Shown piece by piece: positions 54,713 through 62,799 of a DNA stretch of 64,000 nucleotides; the first letter of the stretch is position 1; every line of letters starts with the position of its first letter. The notes beneath the pieces are model-generated. The model was given only the letters and a program-made list of their open reading frames with translations. It had not been told where the DNA came from and searched no databases. The position numbers were made by a program, and so were the translations under genes. Source of the stretch: Lachnospiraceae bacterium C10 (GTDB taxonomy: Bacteria > Bacillota > Clostridia > Lachnospirales > Lachnospiraceae); NCBI GenBank assembly GCA_900100095.1, contig FMTN01000007.1, forward strand, positions 62,001-126,000, in the 5' to 3' direction.

Positions 54713-55234
54713 ATGAAGAATATATATTTAATCGGTTTTATGGGATGCGGTAAGACCAGCAGCGGAAAGAAACTTAGTAAGCTGCTGAATCTTCCCTTCC
54801 TTGATACGGATCAGATGATCGTGGAAGCGGCAGGGAAGAAGATTCCGGATATTTTCCGTGAAGACGGAGAGGCGGCTTTTCGTGCCATGGAGACAGAGGT
54901 TTTTCGAAGGCTTGCCATCGAGTCATCGCAGGCAGCAGTGATTTCATGCGGTGGAGGAGCGGCTCTTCGGGAAGAAAATGTCACCTACATGAAGCAGGGC
55001 GGAATTGTTGTTATGCTTGCGGCAACACCGGCAACGATTTACCAGCGTGTGAAAGATCATACGAATCGGCCTCTTCTGGAAAATCGAATGAGTGAAGAGG
55101 GAATCCGGGAGTTGATGGAGGAGCGTTTGCCTTTTTATGACAGGGCCGCAGACTTTAAAATTCGCACAGATGGGCTGAAATGTTCGCAGGTTGCAAAGAA
55201 TATTGCAAAGGCGATAGAGAAAGAAGAGCTCTAG
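54713..55234 (+). CDS. aroK: Shikimate kinase
   Basis: AroK phosphorylates shikimate with ATP. The 173-residue protein has Walker A in LIGFMGCGKTSSGKKL, the shikimate aspartates in PFLDTDQMI, FREDGEAAFRAMET with the shikimate arginine, ISCGGGAALRE, and the lid arginine in TNRPLLEN. It lies 10 bases after aroD in the same operon. The stop codon region forms the terminator hairpin. Confidence 0.96.
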   Translation: MKNIYLIGFMGCGKTSSGKKLSKLLNLPFLDTDQMIVEAAGKKIPDIFREDGEAAFRAMETEVFRRLAIESSQAAVISCGGGAALREENVTYMKQGGIVVMLAATPATIYQRVKDHTNRPLLENRMSEEGIRELMEERLPFYDRAADFKIRTDGLKCSQVAKNIAKAIEKEEL

Positions 55235-55256
55235 CTTGACATTATGGAGCTCTTTT
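55224..55256 (+). terminator. aroK terminator
   Basis: AAGAGCTC (55224-55231) pairs with GAGCTCTT (55247-55254) and is followed by TT. The loop contains the TTGACA -35 of the next promoter, and the 5' arm overlaps the end of the aroK coding region. Confidence 0.65.
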
Positions 55257-55264
55257 GCTAACAT
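55236..55264 (+). promoter_or_regulatory. tRNA-Arg promoter
   Basis: TTGACA (55236-55241), a perfect -35, and TAACAT (55259-55264) are 17 bp apart, giving a start about 30 bases before the mature tRNA. Confidence 0.75.
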
Positions 55265-55302
55265 ACCAAGGGTAAGTCAAGTGAATCTTTCTCACATTTT
55301 TT

Positions 55303-55376
55303 GTAGGCGTAGCGTAGTTGGATAACGCATCAGACTCCGACTCTGAAGATCGCTGGTTCGAATCCAGTCGTCTACA
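55303..55376 (+). tRNA. tRNA-Arg (anticodon CCG)
   Basis: A full cloverleaf of 74 bases folds by eye. The acceptor stem is GTAGGCG/CGTCTAC with one G-U pair, and the D stem is GCGT/ACGC. The anticodon stem is TCAGA/TCTGA with loop CTCCGAC, so the anticodon is CCG, reading CGG. The variable region is AGATC, and the T arm is GCTGG-TTCGAAT-CCAGT. The discriminator is A and CCA is not encoded. Confidence 0.97.
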
Positions 55377-55394
55377 TTTTTTGTTGCAATTTTG

Positions 55395-55418
55395 ACAGGC
55401 CGCAAGGCCTGTATTTTT
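55395..55418 (+). terminator. tRNA-Arg terminator
   Basis: ACAGGCC-gcaa-GGCCTGT (55395-55412), a perfect 7-bp stem with a GCAA tetraloop, is followed by ATTTTT. Confidence 0.9.
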
Positions 55419-55435
55419 GCAAATAGGACTGTTAT

Positions 55436-55458
55436 ATATCAGAACTGCTGATATTTTT
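55436..55458 (+). promoter_or_regulatory. Small hairpin in the leader of the SH3 protein gene
   Basis: ATATCAG-aactg-CTGATAT (55436-55454) is followed by TTTT and sits directly before the ribosome binding site AAGGAG. It is A/T-rich and weak; it could attenuate transcription. Confidence 0.35.
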
Positions 55459-55477
55459 ATCAAGGAGAAGATTTCAT

Positions 55478-56707
55478 ATGGATAAGATAGTTGATTATAT
55501 TAAGAAAAATAAACGATATGCCACAGCCTGTGTTGTTGCTGTTTTGATGCTTTTGTTGCTTATATATGGAATGTCATGGAACAAGAAAGGCACAGAGAAG
55601 GAGACAGAGGATAAGAGTGCTTATCAGAAGGAACAGCAGGACTCCCAGTTACATAAGCTTTTGACCGCGTATTATAAGGCTTATGCAAAGGGGGATGTGA
55701 ATGCCCTTCTTAAGATTGCAGAGCCGATTTCAGATGAAGAGAAGAGCTATATTGGCTTTATGTCCAGCCAGATCGACTCTTATGATATCAAGGAAGTTTA
55801 CACCAAGAAGGGTGTCAACAAGAATGAGAAGCTTGTTTCTGCCTATGTTGAGATCCATTTCAAGGGTATTAAGGTATCCGCTCCGGGACTTGATTTCTTT
55901 TATGTAGAAGAGGGAAAGGATCATAAGTTAAAGATCAATAATCTCTACAGTGCCTATAATCAGGAAAACGGCAAGCTGGATATGGATCAGAATATTGTGA
56001 GCCGCATTGCTGCATTTGAGGAAGAGAGCGATGTTGTTGATCTTAAGGCTCAGGTTCAGAAGGAATTTAATGAAATTTCTCTTAAGGACAAGAATTTCTC
56101 TGTCTTTATGAATGATAAGCTTCCAAAGGCCGCTAAGAAGTGGGCAGCTGACTATAAGAACAAGGTTGCACAGGAGAAGAAGGCCCAGCAGGAAAAGAAA
56201 GCTAAGGAAAAGAAGGAAGCAGAAGAAAAGGCCAAGAAAGCACAGCAGGAAAAGAAGAAGCAGGAAACTGCAAAGAAGAAAGAGACCGCAGAGAAGAAGT
56301 CCTATCTTTATACAAAGGATAAGGTAAATCTGCGTAAGAAGCCTACGGTTGATTCTAAGATCTTGAAGACTCTTAAGAAGGGTAAGAAAGTTCAGAAGAT
56401 CAAGAAGACCGGTAAGTTCTATAAGGTCAAGGTAGGTGGCAAGACCGGTTATATTCATTCCATGTACTTGAAAGGAACAGGAAAGAAATCTTCCGGTTCT
56501 TCCTCTGCTAAGAAATTAAGATCCGGAAAGACCATCACCTTAAGTGATACGGTTAATATTCGTGAGAGAAAGAGTCAGAGATCGGATCGTATTGCGGTTG
56601 CCTACGTCAATGAGCAGATTAAAGTGGTTAAGTCCTATGACAGCGGATGGACAAAGGTCAAATACAGTGGTAAGACCGGATATGTTAAGACAAAATATCT
56701 GAAGTAA
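55478..56707 (+). CDS. Membrane-anchored protein with two bacterial SH3 domains
   Basis: The 409-residue protein has a short cytosolic N-terminus, one membrane helix (about residues 16-33, ATACVVAVLMLLLLIYGM), and an NTF2-like outer domain (about 55-170) with LTAYYKAYAKGDVNALLKIA. A Lys/Glu/Ala-rich coiled stretch (about 225-270) follows. It ends with two SH3 domains: VNLRKKPTVDSKILKTLKKG to GYIHSMYLKG, and VNIRERKSQRSDRIAVAYVN to GYVKTKYLK. Such SH3 domains usually bind peptidoglycan, so a cell-wall role is likely. AAGGAG precedes the start. A strong terminator follows. Confidence 0.85.
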   Translation: MDKIVDYIKKNKRYATACVVAVLMLLLLIYGMSWNKKGTEKETEDKSAYQKEQQDSQLHKLLTAYYKAYAKGDVNALLKIAEPISDEEKSYIGFMSSQIDSYDIKEVYTKKGVNKNEKLVSAYVEIHFKGIKVSAPGLDFFYVEEGKDHKLKINNLYSAYNQENGKLDMDQNIVSRIAAFEEESDVVDLKAQVQKEFNEISLKDKNFSVFMNDKLPKAAKKWAADYKNKVAQEKKAQQEKKAKEKKEAEEKAKKAQQEKKKQETAKKKETAEKKSYLYTKDKVNLRKKPTVDSKILKTLKKGKKVQKIKKTGKFYKVKVGGKTGYIHSMYLKGTGKKSSGSSSAKKLRSGKTITLSDTVNIRERKSQRSDRIAVAYVNEQIKVVKSYDSGWTKVKYSGKTGYVKTKYLK

Positions 56708-56733
56708 ATACTTTGGAATATACACTGTGACAG

Positions 56734-56762
56734 GGTGGCAGGAGAGGTCCTGCCACCTTTTT
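56734..56762 (+). terminator. Terminator after the SH3 gene
   Basis: A perfect 10-bp stem GGTGGCAGGA (56734-56743) with TCCTGCCACC (56748-56757), loop GAGG, then T's. Confidence 0.9.
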
Positions 56763-56794
56763 GGATATTTTTGGATATTGTAATGAGGTATGAT

Positions 56795-57559
56795 ATGGCA
56801 GAATGGATTCGTATTAATAAATTTCTTTCCCAGGCAGGTGTTTGTTCGAGGCGTAAAGCGGACGAACTGATAGAGGATGGTCATGTGACAATCGATGATC
56901 ATGTGGCTATGACAGGAGAGAAGGTTTGCGGCGAAGAGAAGATTCTTGTAGACGGTGTGCCGGTACAGAAAGAAGAAAAGTCTGTAATTCTTATGGTGAA
57001 CAAGCCCAGGGGTATTGTATGTACGGCAGAAAAGCGTGAGAAGAATAATATTGTGGATTTTATTGATTATCCGATCCGGATTTATCCCGTGGGACGACTG
57101 GATAAGGAATCCCGCGGACTGATTCTTATGACCAATGAGGGTGAGCTGGTGAATGCCCTGCTAAGAGCCAGATACTATCATGAGAAGCAGTATATGGTAA
57201 CGGTGGATCATGAGATTACAGAAGACTTTATCAAGAAGATGGAGCAGGGGATTTTTCTTGAAGAGCTCGGTGTGAAGACGAGACGTTGTAGGGTTTGGAA
57301 AAATGCGAAGAACCGTTTCACGATCATTCTGACGCAGGGACTCAATCGCCAGATTCGTCGTATGTGTGCAGCCTGTGGTTACCGGGTAAGGGATCTGGTT
57401 CGCGTTCGTATTCAGGATTTAAAGTTAGAGGATTTGCCGGAGGGCGAGTATCGGGAACTTACAGATGAGGAACGTTGCAAATTGATGGCCTCCATTGAAA
57501 AAGGAATGCAACAGGAAAAGCAGGCAGGTGGCGGAACACCATATAAGGCAGGTAGGTAA
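56795..57559 (+). CDS. rluF: 23S rRNA pseudouridine synthase, RluF/RluB type
   Basis: The enzyme isomerises a uridine in 23S rRNA. The 254 residues have an N-terminal S4 RNA-binding domain (RINKFLSQAGVCSRRKADELIEDG, about 4-27), MVNKPRGIVCT, the catalytic aspartate in YPVGRLDKESRGLILMTNEG, and the closing LTQGLNRQIRRMCAACGYRV. RluF and RluB cannot be separated with certainty by eye; the NRQIRRMC motif favours RluF. The ATG at 56795 follows GAGG; upstream in-frame starts lie in the previous terminator. Its stop is next to the ligA start. Confidence 0.9.
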   Translation: MAEWIRINKFLSQAGVCSRRKADELIEDGHVTIDDHVAMTGEKVCGEEKILVDGVPVQKEEKSVILMVNKPRGIVCTAEKREKNNIVDFIDYPIRIYPVGRLDKESRGLILMTNEGELVNALLRARYYHEKQYMVTVDHEITEDFIKKMEQGIFLEELGVKTRRCRVWKNAKNRFTIILTQGLNRQIRRMCAACGYRVRDLVRVRIQDLKLEDLPEGEYRELTDEERCKLMASIEKGMQQEKQAGGGTPYKAGR

Positions 57560-57560
57560 G

Positions 57561-59573
57561 ATGACATTAAATGAATATAAGAAGCTGTGTGAAACCATCG
57601 ATTATCATATGGACCGGTATTATAATCTGGATGATCCGGAGATAACGGATGAAGAATACGACAAGCTGATGCTGCAGGTAAAGGCGGCTGAAAAGGAACA
57701 TCCGGAATGGATCACAGATCAGTCTCCGACGCAAAAGATTGGAGGAACCGTCAAAAGAGAAGCCGGTGTGAAGGTAGAACACAGGGTACCGATGCTTTCC
57801 ATCGAAGATGTTTTTACAGAGGAAGAGGTTGAAGCATGGGTGGCGAAGGTTCAGGATCTTCATCCGGATGCCGTATTTTCTGTAGAGCAAAAAATTGACG
57901 GTCTTTCCATGACACTGCGGTATCAGAGAAATGAAGCTACAGGTAAAATGGACCTGTTCCTTGCCGAAACACGAGGGGATGGACAGGTTGGTGAAGATGT
58001 AACGGCCAATGCCCGTGTCATTCCGGATGTGCCTGCTTCATTGGATCTGCCGTATGAATATCTTGAACTCCGTGGGGAAGTATATATGAGCCATGAGGAT
58101 TTCTTCCGCTTTAATGAGGCGCAGGAAGAGGCAGGGAAAAAGCCTGCTGCCAATCCGCGGAATCTTGCAGCCGGAACTCTTCGTCAGCTGGACAGCAGGA
58201 TTACGAAGCAGAGAGGACTTCGTATGTTCATCTTCAATGTGCAGGATGGACCGGCGGAACTTATGGAAAGTCACAGTCGGGCGATGGAGCTCCTTGCCGG
58301 GGCAGGAGTGCCGGTTATTTATCATAAAATGGCGCAGAGTGCCGAGGAAATCATAGCTGCCATTGATGAAATCGGTCTTATGCGCGGTCAGCTCGTATAT
58401 GATATTGACGGCGCCGTTGTCAAGATCGATCAGATTTCATATCGCGGGGATTTTACTACCAGTGCGAAGTATTCCTCCGGTCATATTGCCTATAAGTATC
58501 CTCCGGAAGAAAAAGAAGTGGTGATGGAGGAAATCGAAGTGACGGTCGGAAGAACCGGCAAACTTGGATTTATAGGTCATGTTGCAGATGCTTCCACCGG
58601 TAGGCCGGTACGTCTGTGTGGTACAAATGTATCCCGTGTGACACTTCATAACCAGGATTACATTGATCAGATGGAAATCGGAATTGGAGGCGTTTATCTG
58701 CTTAAGAAGTCCGGAGATATTATCCCTAAGCTCTGTGGACTTGTGAAGAAGCCATCCATGGTATACGAGGCGCCAAAGGTCTGTCCGATCTGTAATCATG
58801 AGCTGACACGGGAAGAAGATACCGCGGATATTCGTTGTGTAAATCCATCCTGTCCGGCGCAGTTGACCCGGACCCTGTCGTATTATACCGGTAGAACCTG
58901 TATGGATATTGCGGGACTTGGTGAGACTTTGATTGATGCTCTGGTCAAGGCAGGATATTTAAAGGAGTTTGCAGACATATACCGGCTGAAGGATGTTAGA
59001 GACCGACTGGTCGCTGACGGAATCATTGGAAAAGACAAGAATACGGATAAGGTACTGGCGGCCATCGAAAAATCCAAGGAGAATTCTCCGGTTCGACTGC
59101 TTACCGGTCTTGGCATCCGCAACGTGGGTGCATCTACGGCGAAGGTTCTGTTGAAGCATTATCACAGTATTACAGAACTTGCCAAGGCAACCCCGCAGGA
59201 TCTAGTGGAAATTCCGGATGTAGGAGAAACAACTGCCGCAGACCTGTATTCCTTCTTTCACAATGAGGAAAATCTTCGACAGCTTCAGGAATTAAAGGAT
59301 TTAGGTCTTTTGCTGGAGATGCCGAAGGAGGATGCTGTAAATCAGCCTCTTGCCGGTCTTACCATTGTTGTAACCGGAACACTTCCTACTCTTGGTCGAA
59401 GTGAGGCAAAAGAGCTGATTGAACGCTATGGAGGCAAGTGTACAGGATCTGTCAGTAAAAAAACAAACTATCTTGTGGCTGGGGAGGCTGCAGGAAGCAA
59501 ACTGGATAAAGCAAATGCCCTTAATATTCCTGTCATTGACGAAGCGACACTTCTTGAAATGGTAGGAGAATGA
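57561..59573 (+). CDS. ligA: NAD-dependent DNA ligase
   Basis: LigA seals nicks in replication and repair using NAD. The 670-residue product shows the Ia domain, the adenylated lysine in SVEQKIDGLSM, AETRGDGQVGEDVTANA, the OB fold with EIEVTVGRTGKLGF, a four-cysteine zinc finger (CPICNHE and CVNPSCPAQ), helix-hairpin-helix repeats with LTGLGIRNVGASTAK, and a C-terminal BRCT domain starting at LAGLTIVVTGTLPTLGR. The ATG at 57561 gives the standard length; an earlier in-frame start lies inside rluF. It begins two bases after the rluF stop codon. Confidence 0.97.
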   Translation: MTLNEYKKLCETIDYHMDRYYNLDDPEITDEEYDKLMLQVKAAEKEHPEWITDQSPTQKIGGTVKREAGVKVEHRVPMLSIEDVFTEEEVEAWVAKVQDLHPDAVFSVEQKIDGLSMTLRYQRNEATGKMDLFLAETRGDGQVGEDVTANARVIPDVPASLDLPYEYLELRGEVYMSHEDFFRFNEAQEEAGKKPAANPRNLAAGTLRQLDSRITKQRGLRMFIFNVQDGPAELMESHSRAMELLAGAGVPVIYHKMAQSAEEIIAAIDEIGLMRGQLVYDIDGAVVKIDQISYRGDFTTSAKYSSGHIAYKYPPEEKEVVMEEIEVTVGRTGKLGFIGHVADASTGRPVRLCGTNVSRVTLHNQDYIDQMEIGIGGVYLLKKSGDIIPKLCGLVKKPSMVYEAPKVCPICNHELTREEDTADIRCVNPSCPAQLTRTLSYYTGRTCMDIAGLGETLIDALVKAGYLKEFADIYRLKDVRDRLVADGIIGKDKNTDKVLAAIEKSKENSPVRLLTGLGIRNVGASTAKVLLKHYHSITELAKATPQDLVEIPDVGETTAADLYSFFHNEENLRQLQELKDLGLLLEMPKEDAVNQPLAGLTIVVTGTLPTLGRSEAKELIERYGGKCTGSVSKKTNYLVAGEAAGSKLDKANALNIPVIDEATLLEMVGE

Positions 59574-59623
59574 TTGTTTTGTGATACTTTTCGTATACAA
59601 AATGGAATGCTTGTGAAGAAATC

Positions 59624-59652
59624 TTGCTAAGATGCGGTCCATTGACTATACT
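59624..59652 (+). promoter_or_regulatory. metA promoter
   Basis: TTGCTA (59624-59629) and TATACT (59647-59652) are 17 bp apart. The leader of about 50 bases is too short for a SAM-I riboswitch. Confidence 0.55.
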
Positions 59653-59708
59653 TTATAAGAAAAAGATGAAGATAAAGGCTTATATTGATTGAGGAGAGTG
59701 ATAAATAC

Positions 59709-60632
59709 ATGCCGATTCGAACACCAATAGATCTCCCGGCGAATGAGATACTTCTAGAAGAGAATATTTTCCTGATGGATGAAGATCGGGCGATCCATCA
59801 GGATATCCGACCGATTAAGATTGGAATTTTGAATCTGATGCCGCTTAAGGAGGATACAGAACTTGCTTTGCTTAGAGCTATGTCGAATACTCCGTTGCAG
59901 ATTGATATAACCTTTTTATGTACAGCATCCCATACCGGGACACATACCTCGAAGAGTCATCTGAACCAGTTTTATCAGACCATTGATGATATTGAAGATT
60001 CGACTTTGGACGGTCTTGTTATCACAGGGGCACCGGTAGAACTGATGGAGTTTGAAGAGGTCGATTACTGGCAGGAGTTTACAAGGATTTTAGACTGGGC
60101 GAAGACAAATGTCACCTCGACGCTGTTTTTATGCTGGGGTGCACAGGCCGCCATGTATTACTATTATGATATTCAGAAGGTGACGCTGGATAAGAAATTA
60201 TTCGGTGTGTTCCCTCATAAGGTTTTACATCGTAAGATTCCTCTGGTGCGTGGATTTGATGACTTTTTCCTGGCTCCGCATTCAAGAAATACAGAAGTGG
60301 ATGATGAGGCGGTCAGAAGGAATGAGAATCTGATTGTTTTGGCTGAATCGAAGGAGGCGGGAATTTTCCTTTGTATCAGCCAGGATGGAAGTGAAATTTA
60401 TGTCATGGGTCATCCGGAATATGATCGTATGACGTTAGATAAGGAATATCGCAGGGATCTTGCCAAGGGTATTCCGATTGATCTGCCGGTTAATTACTAT
60501 CCGAATGATGATGTGAACGAGCGTCCGCCACTTTCATGGAGGGGACATGCCAATACACTGTACACCAATTGGTTGAATTATTACGTGTATCAGAACACTC
60601 CTTATGAGTGGAACAAGATCAGCGAGAAATAG
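59709..60632 (+). CDS. metA: MetA-family homoserine O-acetyltransferase
   Basis: MetA activates homoserine for methionine synthesis. The 307 residues have the conserved N-terminus PIRTPIDLPANEILLEENIF, IKIGILNLMPLKEDTE, the nucleophile cysteine 142 in LFLCWGAQAAMYYYY, and the catalytic histidine/glutamate in VMGHPEYDR. Residue 111 is glutamate (TGAPVELMEF) where E. coli has glycine. In characterised MetA enzymes this glutamate goes with acetyl-CoA rather than succinyl-CoA, so acetyltransferase activity is inferred. The ATG at 59709 follows GAGGAG and matches the family start. Confidence 0.95.
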   Translation: MPIRTPIDLPANEILLEENIFLMDEDRAIHQDIRPIKIGILNLMPLKEDTELALLRAMSNTPLQIDITFLCTASHTGTHTSKSHLNQFYQTIDDIEDSTLDGLVITGAPVELMEFEEVDYWQEFTRILDWAKTNVTSTLFLCWGAQAAMYYYYDIQKVTLDKKLFGVFPHKVLHRKIPLVRGFDDFFLAPHSRNTEVDDEAVRRNENLIVLAESKEAGIFLCISQDGSEIYVMGHPEYDRMTLDKEYRRDLAKGIPIDLPVNYYPNDDVNERPPLSWRGHANTLYTNWLNYYVYQNTPYEWNKISEK

Positions 60633-60714
60633 CGTATTTATGCGGGCTGCGAGATTTCTACAATTATCGTAGATTATCGTAACTGATTCTTAATTTTATA
60701 CCAATTTGAACTTT

Positions 60715-60752
60715 GAGCGATTCTTCAAACCCTTGAAAAATCGCTCTTTTTT
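60715..60752 (+). terminator. Terminator after metA
   Basis: GAGCGATT (60715-60722) pairs with AATCGCTC (60739-60746), with an inner TTCAA/TTGAA, followed by six T's. Between the metA stop and this hairpin is a tandem ATTATCGTA repeat (60663-60671, 60673-60681). Confidence 0.85.
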
Positions 60753-60784
60753 AGTGCTTTCAATTATCAAAAAGGAGGAAAAAA

Positions 60785-61025
60785 ATGGAGCGCAGTACAT
60801 TTTTAGACCAATTTATGGAAGATATGCTAGTGGTGTTGAATTACAGCGGCTCGGTGAGAGAGGACAATCTGTTTAACACTCTTAATCAGGGAAATATCAT
60901 TATGGGTGGCGTAAACCTTGATATAAATCCGATATCACAGGAACAGCATGGGAGCCTATCATGAGGGAATTTCCACTATAGAAGAGGCAAAAGCTCTGTT
61001 TGAGAGCATCCGTGAAAGACATTAA
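60785..61025 (+). pseudogene. Broken small gene of unknown family
   Basis: An ATG after AAAGGAGG opens a 59-residue frame (MERSTFLDQFMEDMLVVLNY onward) ending at TGA 60962-60964. A second frame continues coding-like sequence to TAA 61023-61025 (AYHEGISTIEEAKALFESIR), and the switch falls around 60930-60955. Together they read as one protein of about 80 residues with a frameshift. Alternatively the 59-residue frame is intact and the rest is chance. I do not recognise the family. It lies between metA and the integrase and has its own terminator, so it was once an independent gene. Confidence 0.45.
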
Positions 61026-61026
61026 A

Positions 61027-61065
61027 AGGCGTGTCATCGGTATCATGATGACACGCCTATTTTTT
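61027..61065 (+). terminator. Terminator after the broken small gene
   Basis: A perfect 12-bp stem, AGGCGTGTCATC (61027-61038) with GATGACACGCCT (61047-61058), then ATTTTTT. Confidence 0.9.
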
Positions 61066-61066
61066 A

Positions 61067-61400
61067 AAAATCAATTTCTAAATATGGTGCAGTGCTGGGA
61101 ATTTGATTCATAGAAGAATATCTTCTCTGCGGATTCCCCTGCCACCCCTAAGTGATTATCATTATACAGAACGCACAAGTTCTTGTCAATCCTAGTTCAA
61201 AATATGGCATTTTCCACAAAGAACCATACAAAATGTGGAGAGTATTCCCAAGTTAATAATTACAACTAACTAATACATTTATCGACACATAAGCCCGACT
61301 ACTTAATAGGAAAAATGAAAAAAATTCGTTTTTCGTCTTTTGTCCTTTTTTTCGGGTTTTTTATTGTTGTCACGGTTTTGGTAGAAAGGAGGGCATCATT
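61067..61400 (+). other. A/T-rich gene-free stretch before the integrase
   Basis: No open frame of note is present. It holds an inverted repeat TCCACA-N15-TGTGGA (61213-61218, 61234-61239) and runs of A and T near 61310-61365. A ribosome binding site AAAGGAGG lies just before the integrase ATG. It could contain recombinase binding or attachment sequences, which cannot be defined without the other end. Confidence 0.4.
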
Positions 61401-62519
61401 ATGCCAAAAGTAGGAAAACACATTTATAAGAGGAAAGACGGGCGTTGGGAAGGGAGGTATGTAACAGGGTATGTGAATGGACGGGCAAAATATGGCTCTG
61501 TTTACGCATCTACCTGTAAGGAAGCCCGTGAAAAGTTGGATAAGGCCAACCGAGAAATTGAAAGAAAGCAGGCTCCGATCATTAAAGCAGGTAAAGTATC
61601 TGAAATCAGCGCCTGTTGGCTGGCAGAAGCATCCTCGGATCTGAAAGAGTCTTCCGTAATCAAATATCAGAATATGCTCCGTCTTTATATTCTGCCGGAA
61701 TTTGGAGAATGTGAGCTTTCTGATATAAACAACGAGAGCCTGATAAACTTTGTAAATATGTTACGTACTGCAGGAGGTGTCAAACATCAGGGACTGGCAC
61801 CATCTACAGTATCAGAGATAGTGACTACTATGAATCAACTGCGACTGTATGCATTAAAACGGGATTTTTCTGTGCGCTATACAACGGAGTGCGTATCGGT
61901 AAAGCAGAGCAAACCCGACATAAGGGTTTTCAGTATTGCTGAAGAACAGAGGCTTATAGATTACCTTAAAAAGAATATGGATCTGACTGCTCTCGGAATT
62001 TTGGTATGTCTTTATACCGGAATCCGTGTAGGCGAGTTATGTGCCTTGAAATGGACTGAGATAGATTTGACAGAAAAAGTGATGAGGATCGGACGTACCA
62101 TGCAGCGACTTCGGGTAAACGGAAAAGAACGCAAGACCGAGGTAAAGATACTGGAACCTAAAAGCAAACATTCCATCCGTACAATACCATTGCCGGATGT
62201 GCTTGTGAGGCTCTTGAAAGAGCATTATAAGAAGGATGCCTTTCTTTTGACCGGAGATAAGGATCGGTTTATAGAACCTCGTGTGATGCAGAACCGCTTC
62301 AAGAGGATTCTTAAGAAATGCGGTATAGAGGATGCAAACTTCCACGCTACCCGCCATACTTTTGCTACCCGCTGTGTGGAGCTTAATTTTGATATCAAAA
62401 GCCTTTCGGAGATCCTTGGCCATGCCAGCGTGACGATCACAATGAATAAGTATGTGCATCCTTCAATGGAATTAAAAGCGGAGAATATGAACAAGTTTAG
62501 CGGACTATTTGGGGAATAG
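61401..62519 (+). CDS. Tyrosine recombinase/integrase of a mobile element
   Basis: The 372-residue protein has the three-part layout of ICE and phage integrases. An AP2-like N-terminal arm-binding domain contains KDGRWEGRYVTGYVNGRAKYGSV (about 10-33). A SAM-like core-binding domain (about 65-165) follows. The catalytic domain has the first arginine in YTGIRVGELCALKW, the lysine near KSKHSIRTIPL, HATRHTFATRC with the HxxR pair, LGHASVTITMNKY with the third histidine and the tyrosine nucleophile near residue 353. All catalytic residues are present, so it should be active. No excisionase is seen beside it. Confidence 0.95.
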   Translation: MPKVGKHIYKRKDGRWEGRYVTGYVNGRAKYGSVYASTCKEAREKLDKANREIERKQAPIIKAGKVSEISACWLAEASSDLKESSVIKYQNMLRLYILPEFGECELSDINNESLINFVNMLRTAGGVKHQGLAPSTVSEIVTTMNQLRLYALKRDFSVRYTTECVSVKQSKPDIRVFSIAEEQRLIDYLKKNMDLTALGILVCLYTGIRVGELCALKWTEIDLTEKVMRIGRTMQRLRVNGKERKTEVKILEPKSKHSIRTIPLPDVLVRLLKEHYKKDAFLLTGDKDRFIEPRVMQNRFKRILKKCGIEDANFHATRHTFATRCVELNFDIKSLSEILGHASVTITMNKYVHPSMELKAENMNKFSGLFGE

Positions 62520-62538
62520 GAATCAAAGACATAAAAAT

Positions 62539-62578
62539 AAGGCGTGAAACCATACATATTGAGCAGGTTTCACGCCTT
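62539..62578. terminator. Terminator between integrase and the minus-strand gene pair
   Basis: A perfect 13-bp stem, AAGGCGTGAAACC (62539-62551) with GGTTTCACGCCTT (62566-62578), lies between convergent genes. The T tracts are short. Confidence 0.7.
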
Positions 62579-62591
62579 CCAATACCATAAA

Positions 62592-62786
62592 TCAGCGGTT
62601 GCTTACAAGCCCACGCTTCTTTGCCACCTTCTGTACAAGTGGTCGAATATCGGCTTTAAGGGATTCAGTTACCTTTTTTTTCTTATCGTTTTCAGTTTCA
62701 AGCTTTTTTATCTCTGCCTGAAGCCATTCCAGAGCACCATCAAGAGCATCAGGCCTTTCACTCAATATGCATTTGTGTTCTACCAT
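62592..62786 (-). CDS. Small coiled-coil protein of unknown function
   Basis: The 64-residue product is charged and helical (ALDGALEWLQAEIKKLETEN, then a KKKK stretch), predicted to form a coiled coil, with a basic C-terminus. The start is the ATG preceded by AAGGAGGTGAG on the minus strand; a longer in-frame version would begin inside the upstream gene. It lies 13 bases after the JAB-domain gene and is probably co-transcribed with it. No family is recognised. Confidence 0.6.
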   Translation of the reverse strand: MVEHKCILSERPDALDGALEWLQAEIKKLETENDKKKKVTESLKADIRPLVQKVAKKRGLVSNR

Positions 62787-62799
62787 AAGCTCACCTCCT

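Noticed and set aside
59574-59708. SAM riboswitch before metA
   Set aside because: The space after the promoter is about 50 bases and none of the SAM-I core sequences are present.
61401-62519. Complete prophage
   Set aside because: Only an integrase and two small genes are visible; no structural, terminase or lysis genes are present in the window.
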